DNA of 40,565 nucleotides from the NCBI GenBank assembly GCA_947448745.1, contig CANFOQ010000023.1:1-40565 (forward strand), read 5' to 3'. Every line of letters starts with the position of its first letter. Position 1 is the first letter of the stretch. A program made the position numbers and the translations under genes. Positions 8,501 through 16,475 of the stretch are shown in pieces. Source of the stretch: Comamonadaceae bacterium. GTDB taxonomy: Bacteria; Pseudomonadota; Gammaproteobacteria; Burkholderiales; Burkholderiaceae_C. The notes beneath the pieces were generated by a model. The model had not been told where the DNA came from, searched no databases, and saw nothing but the letters and a program-made list of their open reading frames with translations.

Positions 8501-9564
8501 TTGTGCCAAGCCAGGCGGGTGTCGCCACTGGTCCAGGTTTCGCCGTCGTCCAACACCAGTTTGAATTCTTGGGTGCGCAGTTCTTGGCCCAAGCCTTCTT
8601 TCCAAGTTTGGAAATGCAAGCGGCCGGCCACCTCGCTCAGTGCTACGGCCGGCAATTCATCAGCCGCCTGCATCTGAACTTGGGCGAGCGCCAGGTCCAA
8701 GGTGGGTTGACTCAGAACACCGCGGTCCCAATCGGCCCAGGCCCGCAGCCAGCCGTTGCCCGCACTCAGCGTGACGCCGCTCAGGGCCTTGACATACACC
8801 TGCAGCTTGGCCAATTCGATGTGCGGCAGTTCGGCATAGACACGGCCTTGCCAACCGCTGGTGTCGCTGGCGTGGCCGTTCAACAGCGCTTGCTTGAACT
8901 GGCCTTGCAAGCTGATGCGTTGGCCCCAATCCGCAGGCGGGGTGGCGTCCAAACGCAGGTCGTGGCTGCGCAAACCGTTGTGCATCAGCAGGGTCACATC
9001 GGTCAAGACCACCGGCGCTTGTTGGTTGAATTCGTCCACCCAGCGGACTTGGCCTTGGTGGATGTTGAACTGCGGTTGGCGCAGCACCCAGTCGGCGAAT
9101 GCCGATGAGTCACTGGCCCCGACATCGATGCCAGCGATACGCCAACGGCCATCGGCGAGGTGGCGCACTTCCAAGATGGGGCCCTCCAAGCTGATGTGCT
9201 CCAAGGACAACTGCAACAAGGACGCAGGCGACAAACTCGCACGCAACTTGGGCAGTCGCAACACCTCGTCGCCTTGGGCATTGCGCAGCACAAAATCGGT
9301 CAGCTCAAAAGAAGGCACCCAGCCGTCGGACACCGTGTCGAGTTGACCGATGCTGACCTGCACGCCCCAGGCCTTGGAAGCGGCGTCTTCAATTTCGGAT
9401 CGCCAGTCGATGATTCGCGGCACAATCAAAAAATGCAAGGCGACACTGGCCAACACCAACACCGCCCAAAAAGCCAACGCCAAGCCCAACACCAATTTGG
9501 ACAGCCTGACGTACCAGCGCAATCCTGTGGGCAAGGGGTTGGACAGTGACGGGGTGTCGGACAT
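5515..9564 (-). CDS. yhdP: YhdP family protein, AsmA-like inter-membrane lipid transport protein
   Basis: This very long protein (1349 residues) has a cytoplasmic N-terminus and a membrane anchor at about residues 24-48. A periplasmic body of repeated amphipathic beta segments follows, of the DUF3971/AsmA_2 type. Known YhdP is about 1270 residues. It forms a groove-like bridge that carries phospholipid towards the outer membrane together with TamB and YdbH. The C-terminal region reads RLLGVLSLQSLPRRLTLDF, and the conserved DLFSEGFAFD block follows, both typical of the family. I placed the start at the ATG at 9564, which gives the membrane anchor its usual position. The frame continues upstream to 9951 but there it is antisense to glnE. 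It shares a 60-bp divergent promoter region with glnE and overlaps the nitrilase gene downstream. Confidence 0.92.
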   Translation of the reverse strand: MSDTPSLSNPLPTGLRWYVRLSKLVLGLALAFWAVLVLASVALHFLIVPRIIDWRSEIEDAASKAWGVQVSIGQLDTVSDGWVPSFELTDFVLRNAQGDEVLRLPKLRASLSPASLLQLSLEHISLEGPILEVRHLADGRWRIAGIDVGASDSSAFADWVLRQPQFNIHQGQVRWVDEFNQQAPVVLTDVTLLMHNGLRSHDLRLDATPPADWGQRISLQGQFKQALLNGHASDTSGWQGRVYAELPHIELAKLQVYVKALSGVTLSAGNGWLRAWADWDRGVLSQPTLDLALAQVQMQAADELPAVALSEVAGRLHFQTWKEGLGQELRTQEFKLVLDDGETWTSGDTRLAWHNEGNLWAQKGELQIDSVALGVLARVAERLPLSDEMRRLLNQAKPQGDLTQLDVRWFDAHTPLMQYNAKGQVKALSVQSSAPNSPPQALWWPGAQAAHVAFQLNEHGGKAQVAIANGSLTLVDWLEEARIPVQQAKAELNWEQQDQRWVLHLNKGQLQNEWAQGEFDLTWLQGQTAKPLGDLDLKVNIQRLEARALYRYLPQSMEASVRRYVRDAIGTGVFTQTKLAVQGPLDHFPFAKTNDGVFTITAPFQQASFQYVPGGNLVRKDAQTWPGLQQLSGELQINRNRLLVKSASARMGPGGMVQVPKLDVQINDLNDPLVEINALVKSQLMDALQLVHSAPVVDKLDAMLASVQATGLAEQQLRIIVPLANPNLTRVQANLKLDGNDIQWAPNLPRLSKVRGNLLYSESGVVANGVRLRVLGADAKLDGGLRFNDSFSDGPTRLVLQGSVSAEALKQTPELGGLASAAGLMRGNANYVASLGLRQGQVEYAISSNLQGMALELPEPMDKPRDAVWPLRLDSQLLRSAGKSGNLEQLSFSLGTVLSAKFVRDMSTANTQVLGGLLQLGAVSESKDNPDKSVLLQVKHAKFNADDWQQALSPWTDTEPGKGGATRNPFAAYAPSRIDVSSPELTFMGRSFHQLQALAEKQGRQWRIQVKATELQGGADYRPAQEGASARVVARLNYLVVPPAVLEEVETSMAESPKDMPALDIVVDNLEVRGIALGRAEIDGFARTGVTGAREWVLNKFNLSTPEAKFQSKGQWGGPGKAAAKRSQLDFTLDIQDSGDLLERFGNKGAIRQGKGRMAGQVGWQGSPFSPDYNTMAGQFTVNIERGQFLKADPGVTRLLGVLSLQSLPRRLTLDFKDLFSEGFAFDFVRGDVFIAQGIASTNNLQMKGVSAAVLMEGRADIQRETQDIKVVVVPELNAGTASLVYSAINPLVGLTSFLAQYVLRRPLMQSNTQEFRVEGSWKDPKVSKVEPAPVKAAPSGKPDTEAKP

Positions 9565-9624
9565 GGCAAGCGGTTGGTTTAAGCAATTTGAATTATCACA
9601 GGCAAACACGCCTTGAAAGACCCG

Positions 9625-12306
9625 ATGAGCGACAACGCATACCCAGGCGCTGAATTCTCCCGGCTGGTGCAACGGCTGCGCCGCCGCTATGCCGCGCAAC
9701 TGCCCCTGTTGCCCGCTGGTGCGCCCACACCCGACAGCTTGGCCCAAGGCTTGCACGCCTTGCAAAGCGCATGGCCCGAACCGGCAGACGCTTTGAGGGT
9801 GCTGCGCCAGTTGGTGCTGGAACGCTTGGTGGTGCTTGATGGCGAGCAACACGCACCCTTGTTTGTGGTGACCCAGGCCATGACCTGGTTGGCCGAATTC
9901 ACCCTCGATCAAGCCCTGCGCCTCGCCACCGAGCGGGTGGCCTTGCGCCATGGTTTACCGCTGACGCCGCAAGGGGATGTGGCGCAGCTGTGGATCGTGG
10001 GCATGGGCAAGCTGGGCGCGGCCGAGTTGAATGTCTCCAGCGACATCGACTTGATTTATGTGTATGACGAAGACGGTCAAACGCAGGGCTTGGCCGATGG
10101 CAGCGGCGTGGTGGACAACCAGGTGTTTTTCGATCGGGTGGTGAAACAGATTTACAACCTGATTGGCGAGACCACCGAGCACGGCTTTGTGTTTCGCATG
10201 GATTTGGCGCTGCGCCCGAACGGCGAGTCGGGCCCCAGCGTCGTCTCCTTGCAGGCCTTGGAAGAATATTTTCAAGTGCAAGGGCGTGAATGGGAGCGCT
10301 TGGCCTGGCTCAAGGCGCGGGTGGTCGCCCCCGCCGCTTGCATCGACCAGGTGCCGGCTTTGCGCGACATCGTCACGCCGTTTGTGTTTCGCCGCTACCT
10401 CGACTACAACGTGTTCGAGGCGCTGCGCGTGTTGCACCAGCAAATCCGTTTGCAGTCGCTGCGCCGCAGTGCCGCCCGACCCGAGCGCGCCAACGATGTG
10501 AAGCTGGGGCGTGGCGGCATTCGCGAAATTGAATTCACCGTGCAACTGCTGCAAGTGGTGCGTGGCGGCCAATTTCCCGAGCTGCGCATGCGCTCCACCT
10601 TGCAAGCCTTGACGGCCTTGGTGCAAGCGCGTTTGATGCCGGCCGACACCGCGCAGGCCTTGCATGACGCCTATGTGTTTTTGCGACAAGTGGAACACCG
10701 CATCCAGTATTTGGACGACCAACAAACCCACCAATTGCCAACGGTTGAAGCCGATCTTCATTGGATCGCGCAGACCATGGGATTGACAACCAGCATGTCG
10801 TTGCAAGTGCAATTGCTGTTGCACCGCGACCAGGTGGCGCAGGAGTTTGAGCGCTTGCTGCGCAACGAAGACGACAGCCCCAGCATGGCTTACGGCGCGC
10901 CCACCGACCTCGACATGCTGTTGGAAACCTTGAGCCCAGCCCTGCAAGCGCGCATTGCCCGCTGGGTCGAACTGCCGCGTGTGCAAGCCTTGCGTGATGA
11001 CGCTTTGCAGCGCTTGCTGAAGTTGGTGCAACGCACACAAGCCTGGGTGACGCAAGGCCTCATCAGCGAAACCGCTGCAGTGCGCTGGAGCGATTGGATG
11101 GAGCCGCTGCTGCGGCGCGAAACTTATTTGGTAATGATGCTGGAGCGCCCTTCGGTGCACGCCCAATTGCTGCGCTTGTTGGGCGCCGCCAGTTGGACGG
11201 CGCGTTATCTGATGAAACACCCGGGCGTGATTGACGAGTTGGCCGACCCCAGCATGTTGGACGAGCGCTTGGATGTGGCCCTGTTCAAACACAACCTGCA
11301 AACACGTTACCGGGCGTTGCAAGCGGCCCAAGCCGATGACGATGAAAGCCTGTTGAACCTGCTGCGCCGTGCCCACCATGCCGAGTTGTTTCTGACCTTG
11401 GCGCGTGACTTGGAAGGGCGTTTGTCGGTCGAGCAGGTGGCCGACGACCTGAGTGCTTTGGCCGACGCCATCGTCGAGGTGGCGGCTTCATGGGTCTGGC
11501 CGCGCGTCAAAACCCAGCACCGCGACACGCCCTGCTTTGCCATCATCGGCTATGGCAAGTGGGGCGGCAAAGAGCTGGGCTATGGCAGCGATTTGGACAT
11601 CGTGTTTGTGTTCCAAGATGAACACCCACAAGCCAACGAAATCTATGCCCAGTTCGCGCGCAAATTGATCCAGTGGTTGACCCTGAAAACCGGCGAAGGC
11701 GACGTCTATGAAATCGACACCGCGCTGCGCCCCAATGGCAGTGCGGGTTTGCTGGTCAGCAGCATGGATGCGTTTGCCGAGTACCAAGCACAACGCGGCA
11801 GCAACAGCGCCTGGGTGTGGGAGCACCAGGCCATGACGCGTGCGCGTTTTTGTGTCGGCGACGCCGCCTTGGGGGACGCCTTTGAAACCGTGCGACGCCA
11901 CGTGCTGTGCGCACCGCGCGACTTGGCGCAACTGGCCTTGGACATCACCCAAATGCGCGAAAAAATGCGCGCTGCCCATGCCGTGCCCGCGGGCTTGTTT
12001 GACTACAAGCACAGTGTGGGCGGCATGATTGATGCCGAATTTGCGGTGCAGTATTTGGTGTTGGCCCATGCCCAAGCGCATCCGGTGTTGCAAGACAACG
12101 TGGGCAACATTGCTTTACTGCAACGCGCCGAGGCAGCAGGCTTGTTGTCCAAGGGTGTCGGGGCAGCGGCAGCGGACGCCTACCGCGCACTGCGCCACTT
12201 GCAACATCAAGCGCGTTTGGACGAACAAGTGGGTCGCCGTGAAGAAGCCGCCATGCAGGCACGCAGCGGCGCGATCAAGACCTTGTGGACTGCTGTATTT
12301 TCTTGA
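9625..12306 (+). CDS. glnE: Bifunctional glutamine synthetase adenylyltransferase/deadenylase
   Basis: GlnE adenylylates and deadenylylates glutamine synthetase according to the state of PII. The 893-residue protein has the expected two nucleotidyltransferase domains. The N-terminal domain, around residue 125-146, carries VGMGKLGAAELN and SDIDLIYVY. The C-terminal domain, around residue 640-665, carries IGYGKWGGKELGYGSDLDIVFVF. Both GS-x-D-x-D type metal sites are intact, so both activities should be present. The start at 9625 is the first ATG; a TTG four codons earlier is possible. The protein is slightly shorter at the N-terminus than E. coli GlnE (946). The 3' end overlaps the convergent rfaE2 gene by 32 bp. 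Confidence 0.95.
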   Translation: MSDNAYPGAEFSRLVQRLRRRYAAQLPLLPAGAPTPDSLAQGLHALQSAWPEPADALRVLRQLVLERLVVLDGEQHAPLFVVTQAMTWLAEFTLDQALRLATERVALRHGLPLTPQGDVAQLWIVGMGKLGAAELNVSSDIDLIYVYDEDGQTQGLADGSGVVDNQVFFDRVVKQIYNLIGETTEHGFVFRMDLALRPNGESGPSVVSLQALEEYFQVQGREWERLAWLKARVVAPAACIDQVPALRDIVTPFVFRRYLDYNVFEALRVLHQQIRLQSLRRSAARPERANDVKLGRGGIREIEFTVQLLQVVRGGQFPELRMRSTLQALTALVQARLMPADTAQALHDAYVFLRQVEHRIQYLDDQQTHQLPTVEADLHWIAQTMGLTTSMSLQVQLLLHRDQVAQEFERLLRNEDDSPSMAYGAPTDLDMLLETLSPALQARIARWVELPRVQALRDDALQRLLKLVQRTQAWVTQGLISETAAVRWSDWMEPLLRRETYLVMMLERPSVHAQLLRLLGAASWTARYLMKHPGVIDELADPSMLDERLDVALFKHNLQTRYRALQAAQADDDESLLNLLRRAHHAELFLTLARDLEGRLSVEQVADDLSALADAIVEVAASWVWPRVKTQHRDTPCFAIIGYGKWGGKELGYGSDLDIVFVFQDEHPQANEIYAQFARKLIQWLTLKTGEGDVYEIDTALRPNGSAGLLVSSMDAFAEYQAQRGSNSAWVWEHQAMTRARFCVGDAALGDAFETVRRHVLCAPRDLAQLALDITQMREKMRAAHAVPAGLFDYKHSVGGMIDAEFAVQYLVLAHAQAHPVLQDNVGNIALLQRAEAAGLLSKGVGAAAADAYRALRHLQHQARLDEQVGRREEAAMQARSGAIKTLWTAVFS

Positions 12307-12784
12307 CCAGCGCGGTGGTGGAATAACCATCGACAAATGGAATGGCTTGGGCGCGACCGCCATAGGCGCGCACCACTTGGGTTTCGGCCAAACTGTCCAT
12401 GTCGTAGTCACCGCCTTTGACCAACACATCCGGGCGCAGTTCTGTGATGAGTTGCAAGGGCGTGTCTTCCTCAAACCAGGTCACCAAACTCACCGAGGCC
12501 AAGGCGGCCAACAACAGGGCGCGATCGGCTTCGTTGTTCAACGGACGATCCGGGCCTTTGCCCAAGCGTTTGGCAGAGGCATCGGTGTTCAAACCCACCA
12601 CCAAACTGCCACCGAGTTGTCGCGCCATTTCCAGGTAGGTGGCGTGCCCTCGGTGCAGCACATCAAAGACACCGTTGGTGAACACCACTGGACCGTGTTG
12701 TCGCAAAGCTTGCACACGTGCAAGCGTTTCGACACGACCGCACAACTTGCTGCTGAATGTTGGGCTCAAAGGCTGATCAGCCAT
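12275..12784 (-). CDS. rfaE2: D-glycero-beta-D-manno-heptose 1-phosphate adenylyltransferase
   Basis: This 169-residue single-domain protein corresponds to the C-terminal half of HldE. It transfers AMP from ATP to heptose 1-phosphate in the ADP-heptose pathway for the LPS inner core. It has the nucleotidyltransferase signature FTNGVFDVLHRGH, with HxGH at 44-47, then NTDASAKRLGKGPDRP and VKGGDYD, all typical of RfaE2. The ATG at 12784 overlaps the end of the upstream photoreceptor gene by eight bases. The two are therefore probably on one transcript. The 3' end runs 32 bp into the convergent glnE gene. Confidence 0.93.
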   Translation of the reverse strand: MADQPLSPTFSSKLCGRVETLARVQALRQHGPVVFTNGVFDVLHRGHATYLEMARQLGGSLVVGLNTDASAKRLGKGPDRPLNNEADRALLLAALASVSLVTWFEEDTPLQLITELRPDVLVKGGDYDMDSLAETQVVRAYGGRAQAIPFVDGYSTTALVKKIQQSTRS

Positions 12785-13703
12785 GCGCGGCACGCCATGT
12801 TTGCACCTGCGCCGTGATGTCTTCCAGGCCTTGCACAACCAACACACCCTCGGGCGGGCGACGCTGCAACACCGCGTTGCCGCCACCGGCCCAAATGCCG
12901 GTTGTTTCGGGCAGCAAGCGCCGCAGTTCTTTCAAGCCGTCCAGCACATGATTGGGGTTCAAGCTGCTGCTGAAGCTCAGGGCCACCAAATCCACTTGGT
13001 GGGCCTGCGTCGCCTTGGCGATGTCGGCCACCGGCACCTGCACACCCAAGGGAATGCAACGACAACCGTTCAAGGCCAACATGCATTCGGCCATCAACAA
13101 GCCCAAGGCGTGTTGCTCTTGTGGGAAGGTGGTCATCAAGACCACCGGTTGTTGGCTGGGCACGGTGAGGGTTTGCTCGTAAATGGTTTGCCGCAGCACA
13201 GTGGTGACGCACTCGGTGTAGAGATGCTCTTCAAACACCTCCAATTCACCGCGCATCCAGGTGTCACCGACCATCGCGCTCAAGGGGGCGATCAAGGTGG
13301 TGACGAATTGGGCCGCACCCAAATCCACCAGGGCTTGGTGCAAACGTTCACGCAAGCCCGCCAGGTCGTGGACCTGCAAACGCTCCATGAACGGAAACAG
13401 ATCGACAGCACTCTCACTGTGGGCCAGCGTTTTTCTGGGCGAGGTCAACTCGGCCATGCTGATGCGCTGCAAATCTTCCAGCGGCATGGCCACCACCTTG
13501 CCGGGTCGAAAGCCTTGGTCCAGCAAGCGTTTGATGGTGCGCAGTTTTTCCACCTGTGACAGGGGGTAGCTGCGCTCGTCAAACGCATCCCGCTCGGGCT
13601 GAGGAAAGCCATAACGCCGCTCCCAGACTCGCAAGGTGTCTTTGCCGATGCCGGTGTCGCGCTCGACGGCAGCGATGGACAAATGGGGTTGGGAATCAGA
13701 CAT
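12777..13703 (-). CDS. MerR-family B12-binding photoreceptor regulator (CarH/LitR type)
   Basis: The 308-residue protein starts with a MerR winged helix (about residues 8-75, with KDTLRVWERRYGFP). A helical B12-binding-2 bundle (about 95-175) and a Rossmann-like cobalamin domain (about 185-305) follow. The CarH hallmark W-x9-EH is intact as W149, E159 and H160. The cobalamin motif ExHxxG is E196, H198 and G201, followed by SFSSSL and WAGGGN. In CarH the adenosylcobalamin-bound dark tetramer represses DNA; light breaks the Co-C bond and releases it. GAGG lies seven bases before the ATG. The gene diverges from an eight-gene redox/lipid operon, which is its likely target, and an inverted repeat lies between them. 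Light sensing is inferred from motifs. Confidence 0.88.
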   Translation of the reverse strand: MSDSQPHLSIAAVERDTGIGKDTLRVWERRYGFPQPERDAFDERSYPLSQVEKLRTIKRLLDQGFRPGKVVAMPLEDLQRISMAELTSPRKTLAHSESAVDLFPFMERLQVHDLAGLRERLHQALVDLGAAQFVTTLIAPLSAMVGDTWMRGELEVFEEHLYTECVTTVLRQTIYEQTLTVPSQQPVVLMTTFPQEQHALGLLMAECMLALNGCRCIPLGVQVPVADIAKATQAHQVDLVALSFSSSLNPNHVLDGLKELRRLLPETTGIWAGGGNAVLQRRPPEGVLVVQGLEDITAQVQTWRAAHG

Positions 13704-13745
13704 GGTTCGGCCTCATGGGATGATTGTCATTGAAATGGGATGGTT

Positions 13746-13775
13746 TTTAGGCGTGTCATAGACAATACGCCTAAA
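13746..13775. promoter_or_regulatory. Perfect inverted repeat in the photoreceptor/operon divergent region, putative operator
   Basis: TTTAGGCGT at 13746-13754 and ACGCCTAAA at 13767-13775 are exact reverse complements around a 12-bp spacer. A smaller palindrome, TGTC-ATA-GACA, lies at 13754-13764, offset from the outer one. The site is about 43 bp upstream of the photoreceptor start and 7 bp before the GPx start codon. It is the only strong palindrome in the 79-bp gap. I could not assign clear -35/-10 boxes, so its exact mode of action is open. Confidence 0.6.
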
Positions 13776-13782
13776 GTAACGC

Positions 13783-14391
13783 ATGATTCAACGTATGAAA
13801 TCCAAACAAACCCTCAACACCGTTAGCTTTTTCATTCGTTCCGTGCTGTTGACAGCGGCTTGCTGGGGTGGCAACGCCTTGGCCGAGGCGGCCAAACCCG
13901 GCGCTTGTCCGGCTGTGCTGCAACACACCGTTGAGCGCTTGCAAGATGAAAAGTCACAAAACCTGTGTCAGTACGCTGGCAAAGTGGTGTTGGTGGTCAA
14001 CACCGCCAGCTTTTGCGGCTTCACCCCACAGTACAAAAGCTTGGAAGAACTGCACGCCCGCTACAAAGACAAGGGCTTGGTGGTGTTGGGCTTCCCCTCG
14101 AATGATTTTTCACAAGAGCCCGACAACAACCAAAAAATCGCTGACTTTTGCGAAAACACCTATGGTGTGAAGTTCCCCATGTTCAGCAAAACCACGGTGC
14201 GTGGCAGCGACGCCTCCCCCTTGTTCAAGCAGCTCACCAAGCTCACCGACACCGCGCCGAAGTGGAACTTCTACAAATACCTGATCAGCCGCGACGGTCA
14301 GAAGGTGCAAAGTTTCAACAGCACCACCGACCCCTTGAGCAAAGGCTTTTTGAGCGAAGTCGACAAACTCGTGGCGGCACAAACGCCCTGA
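13783..14391 (+). CDS. Exported glutathione peroxidase-like thiol peroxidase
   Basis: The protein has 202 residues. An N-terminal signal peptide (positively charged start, hydrophobic stretch at about 13-34) suggests periplasmic location. The peroxidase domain carries the catalytic cysteine C78 in NTASFCGFTPQYK and the WNF motif with W161 and N162. The usual FPCNQF motif reads FPSNDF, so the catalytic-tetrad glutamine is aspartate (D108). Glutathione peroxidases reduce peroxides, including lipid hydroperoxides, using thiols. As the first gene of the operon it lies closest to the putative operator. ATG codons at 13783 and 13795 are both possible, and neither has a good Shine-Dalgarno. Confidence 0.88.
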   Translation: MIQRMKSKQTLNTVSFFIRSVLLTAACWGGNALAEAAKPGACPAVLQHTVERLQDEKSQNLCQYAGKVVLVVNTASFCGFTPQYKSLEELHARYKDKGLVVLGFPSNDFSQEPDNNQKIADFCENTYGVKFPMFSKTTVRGSDASPLFKQLTKLTDTAPKWNFYKYLISRDGQKVQSFNSTTDPLSKGFLSEVDKLVAAQTP

Positions 14392-14392
14392 C

Positions 14393-15694
14393 ATGCACAA
14401 GCGTGTGGCCATCGTCGGCTCGGGCATCGCCGGTTTGTCGGCGGCGCACCATCTGCGCGGCCACGCCCACATCAGCCTGTTTGAAGCCGGCAGCTATTTC
14501 GGCGGCCACAGCCACACGGTGGACATCACGCTGCCAGGCCAACAAGGCGACATCACCCACGGCGTGGACACCGGCTTCTTGGTCTACAACGAACGCACCT
14601 ACCCGGGCCTGATTGATTTGTTCCAGCAGTTGGGCGTGCAAACCGCGCACTCGGACATGTCCTTCTCGGTGCAAACCACCTGGCAGCCCAGCGGCAAAAG
14701 TTTGGAATGGAACGGCGCGAACTTGAACAGCGTGTTCGCACAGCGCAGCAATGTGCTGCGGCCTCGTTTTTGGGGCTTGCTCAAAGACATCGTTCGCTTC
14801 AACAAACTGGCCACCACCTTGGCCCAAGCGCACAACGATGGCGCCTTGATGCAACCGCTGCAAGATTTCTTAGACACGCATGGGTTTGGCGACACCTTCC
14901 GCGACGGTTATTTGCTGCCCATGCTGGGCTGCATTTGGAGTTGCCCCACCTCGCAAATGCTGCAATTTCCCGCCGCCACCATGGTGCGGTTTTGTGACAA
15001 CCACGGGCTCTTGCAAGTGAACAACCGACCACAGTGGTTCACGGTGCAAGGTGGCTCCAAGCACTATGTGCACGCCATCACCCAACAGATTGACGACAAG
15101 CGTTTGAACGCGCCAGTGCAAGGCATTCAACGCGATGAAACCGGCGTGCGCTTGCTCACCTCGGAAGGTGTGGAAGCCTTTGATGAAGTGATCATCGCCA
15201 CCCATGCCGATCAAGCGCTGCGCCTGCTGAGCCAGCCCAGCGCACCCGAACAAGATGTGCTCAGCCGCATTCGGTTTCAAGCCAACCGCGCCGTGCTGCA
15301 CACCGATGCGCGTGTGATGCCCAACAAACGCTTGGCCTGGGCCGCGTGGAATTACCAACGCAGCCAAGACCACAGCGAACACGCCCATGTCTGCTTGCAT
15401 TACTGGTTGAACAAGTTGCAGCCGCTGCCGTTCAACCAAGACGTGTTCGTGTCTTTGAACCCCATCGCCCCGATCGATGAACAGCACGTGCTGGGCGAAT
15501 TCGATTACGACCACCCGGTGTTTGACCTGAACGCGATTCAAGCGCAGCGCCAACTCGCACCATTGCAAGGCCAGCAACACACGTGGTTTGCCGGCGCTTG
15601 GATGGGTTATGGCTTTCATGAAGATGGTTTCAAAGCTGGCAAGGCCGCTGCCAATGGTGTGCTCACCCTCATCCACCAAGAGGCCGTCGCGTGA
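14393..15694 (+). CDS. NAD(P)/FAD-dependent oxidoreductase, amine-oxidase-like flavoprotein
   Basis: The 433-residue protein opens with a dinucleotide-binding fold: VAIVGSGIAGLSAAHHL with the GxGxxG motif at 9-14 and an acidic residue (E31) at the end of the second strand. It belongs to the COG2907-like group of flavin amine oxidase/desaturase relatives that recur next to DUF1365 and cyclopropane-synthase-like genes. A membrane-lipid fatty-acid substrate is plausible by context. In Rhodobacter, genes of such clusters are linked to furan fatty-acid synthesis, as I recall. The ATG follows the GPx stop after a single base, and the stop overlaps the next gene. No membrane segment is seen. Confidence 0.88.
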   Translation: MHKRVAIVGSGIAGLSAAHHLRGHAHISLFEAGSYFGGHSHTVDITLPGQQGDITHGVDTGFLVYNERTYPGLIDLFQQLGVQTAHSDMSFSVQTTWQPSGKSLEWNGANLNSVFAQRSNVLRPRFWGLLKDIVRFNKLATTLAQAHNDGALMQPLQDFLDTHGFGDTFRDGYLLPMLGCIWSCPTSQMLQFPAATMVRFCDNHGLLQVNNRPQWFTVQGGSKHYVHAITQQIDDKRLNAPVQGIQRDETGVRLLTSEGVEAFDEVIIATHADQALRLLSQPSAPEQDVLSRIRFQANRAVLHTDARVMPNKRLAWAAWNYQRSQDHSEHAHVCLHYWLNKLQPLPFNQDVFVSLNPIAPIDEQHVLGEFDYDHPVFDLNAIQAQRQLAPLQGQQHTWFAGAWMGYGFHEDGFKAGKAAANGVLTLIHQEAVA

Positions 15695-16464
15695 ACACGC
15701 CGATGATCGGCACCGGCCAAGTGCGGCACACGCGGTTGCGGCCCTCGGTGCATGGCTTTGCCTACCCCACCTGGTTTGTCATGCTGCCGATGCGCCATCT
15801 GGCCGCGCATGGTGCGGGCGACTTGGCGCTGAACCGCCGCGCCTGGATTTCTTTTCACGACCAAGACCATGGCGATGGCCGCGGCCCCGAAGACGGTGGT
15901 GCCTTGGCTTGGTTGGATGCATTGCTCAAAGCGCAAGGCATCACCGATGCCCAAGGCGAGGTGTGGTTGCACACCTATGCGCGGGTCTTGGGCTATGTGT
16001 TCAAGCCGGTGAGTTTTTGGTATTGCCACCGCGCTGACAACAGCTTGGCCGCCATCGTGGCCGAGGTGAACAACACCTTTGGTGAACGCCATTGCTATGT
16101 GTTGCCCGCACCGCACTACGGCCAGACCATGCAAGCCGACAAGGTGTTTTATGTGTCGCCGTTTTGCGAAGTGCACGGCCGCTATGCGTTTCGCTTCATG
16201 CGCACCGAAGGCGACACACCGCGCACCGTGGTGCGCATCGACCACAGTGACGAAGACGGTCTGCTGATCCGCACCAGTGTCAGCGGTCTTTTGCAGCCCC
16301 TCACCGCCGCAGGTTTGCGCCGCGCGTTTTGGCAACACCCGATGCACAGCTTGGGCGTCATTTGGCGCATCCACTGGCAAGCTTTGAGCCTGTGGCTCAA
16401 ACGTGTACCCTTGGTGCGCAAACCCGCACCGCCCACTGAATTTGCTTCGCGCGCTGACGCTTGA
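15691..16464 (+). CDS. DUF1365 family protein
   Basis: This 257-residue protein is a typical DUF1365 member. It has an N-terminal VRHTRLRPSVHGFAYPTWFVMLPM block, a central GYVFKPVSFWYCHR motif and a FYVSPFCEV motif. The biochemical function of DUF1365 is not established. It almost always sits between an amine-oxidase-like flavoprotein and a cyclopropane-synthase-like methyltransferase, as it does here. The start is a GTG at 15691 that overlaps the previous stop codon as GTGA, which indicates translational coupling. An ATG at 15703 is the alternative. A role in lipid modification is inferred from neighbours only. Confidence 0.9.
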   Translation: MNTPMIGTGQVRHTRLRPSVHGFAYPTWFVMLPMRHLAAHGAGDLALNRRAWISFHDQDHGDGRGPEDGGALAWLDALLKAQGITDAQGEVWLHTYARVLGYVFKPVSFWYCHRADNSLAAIVAEVNNTFGERHCYVLPAPHYGQTMQADKVFYVSPFCEVHGRYAFRFMRTEGDTPRTVVRIDHSDEDGLLIRTSVSGLLQPLTAAGLRRAFWQHPMHSLGVIWRIHWQALSLWLKRVPLVRKPAPPTEFASRADA

Positions 16465-16475
16465 TTGCCTTTGAC

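Noticed and set aside
9955..11379. 474-codon minus-strand open frame inside glnE
   Set aside because: It is antisense to the first glnE transferase domain, with Gln/His-rich shadow composition.
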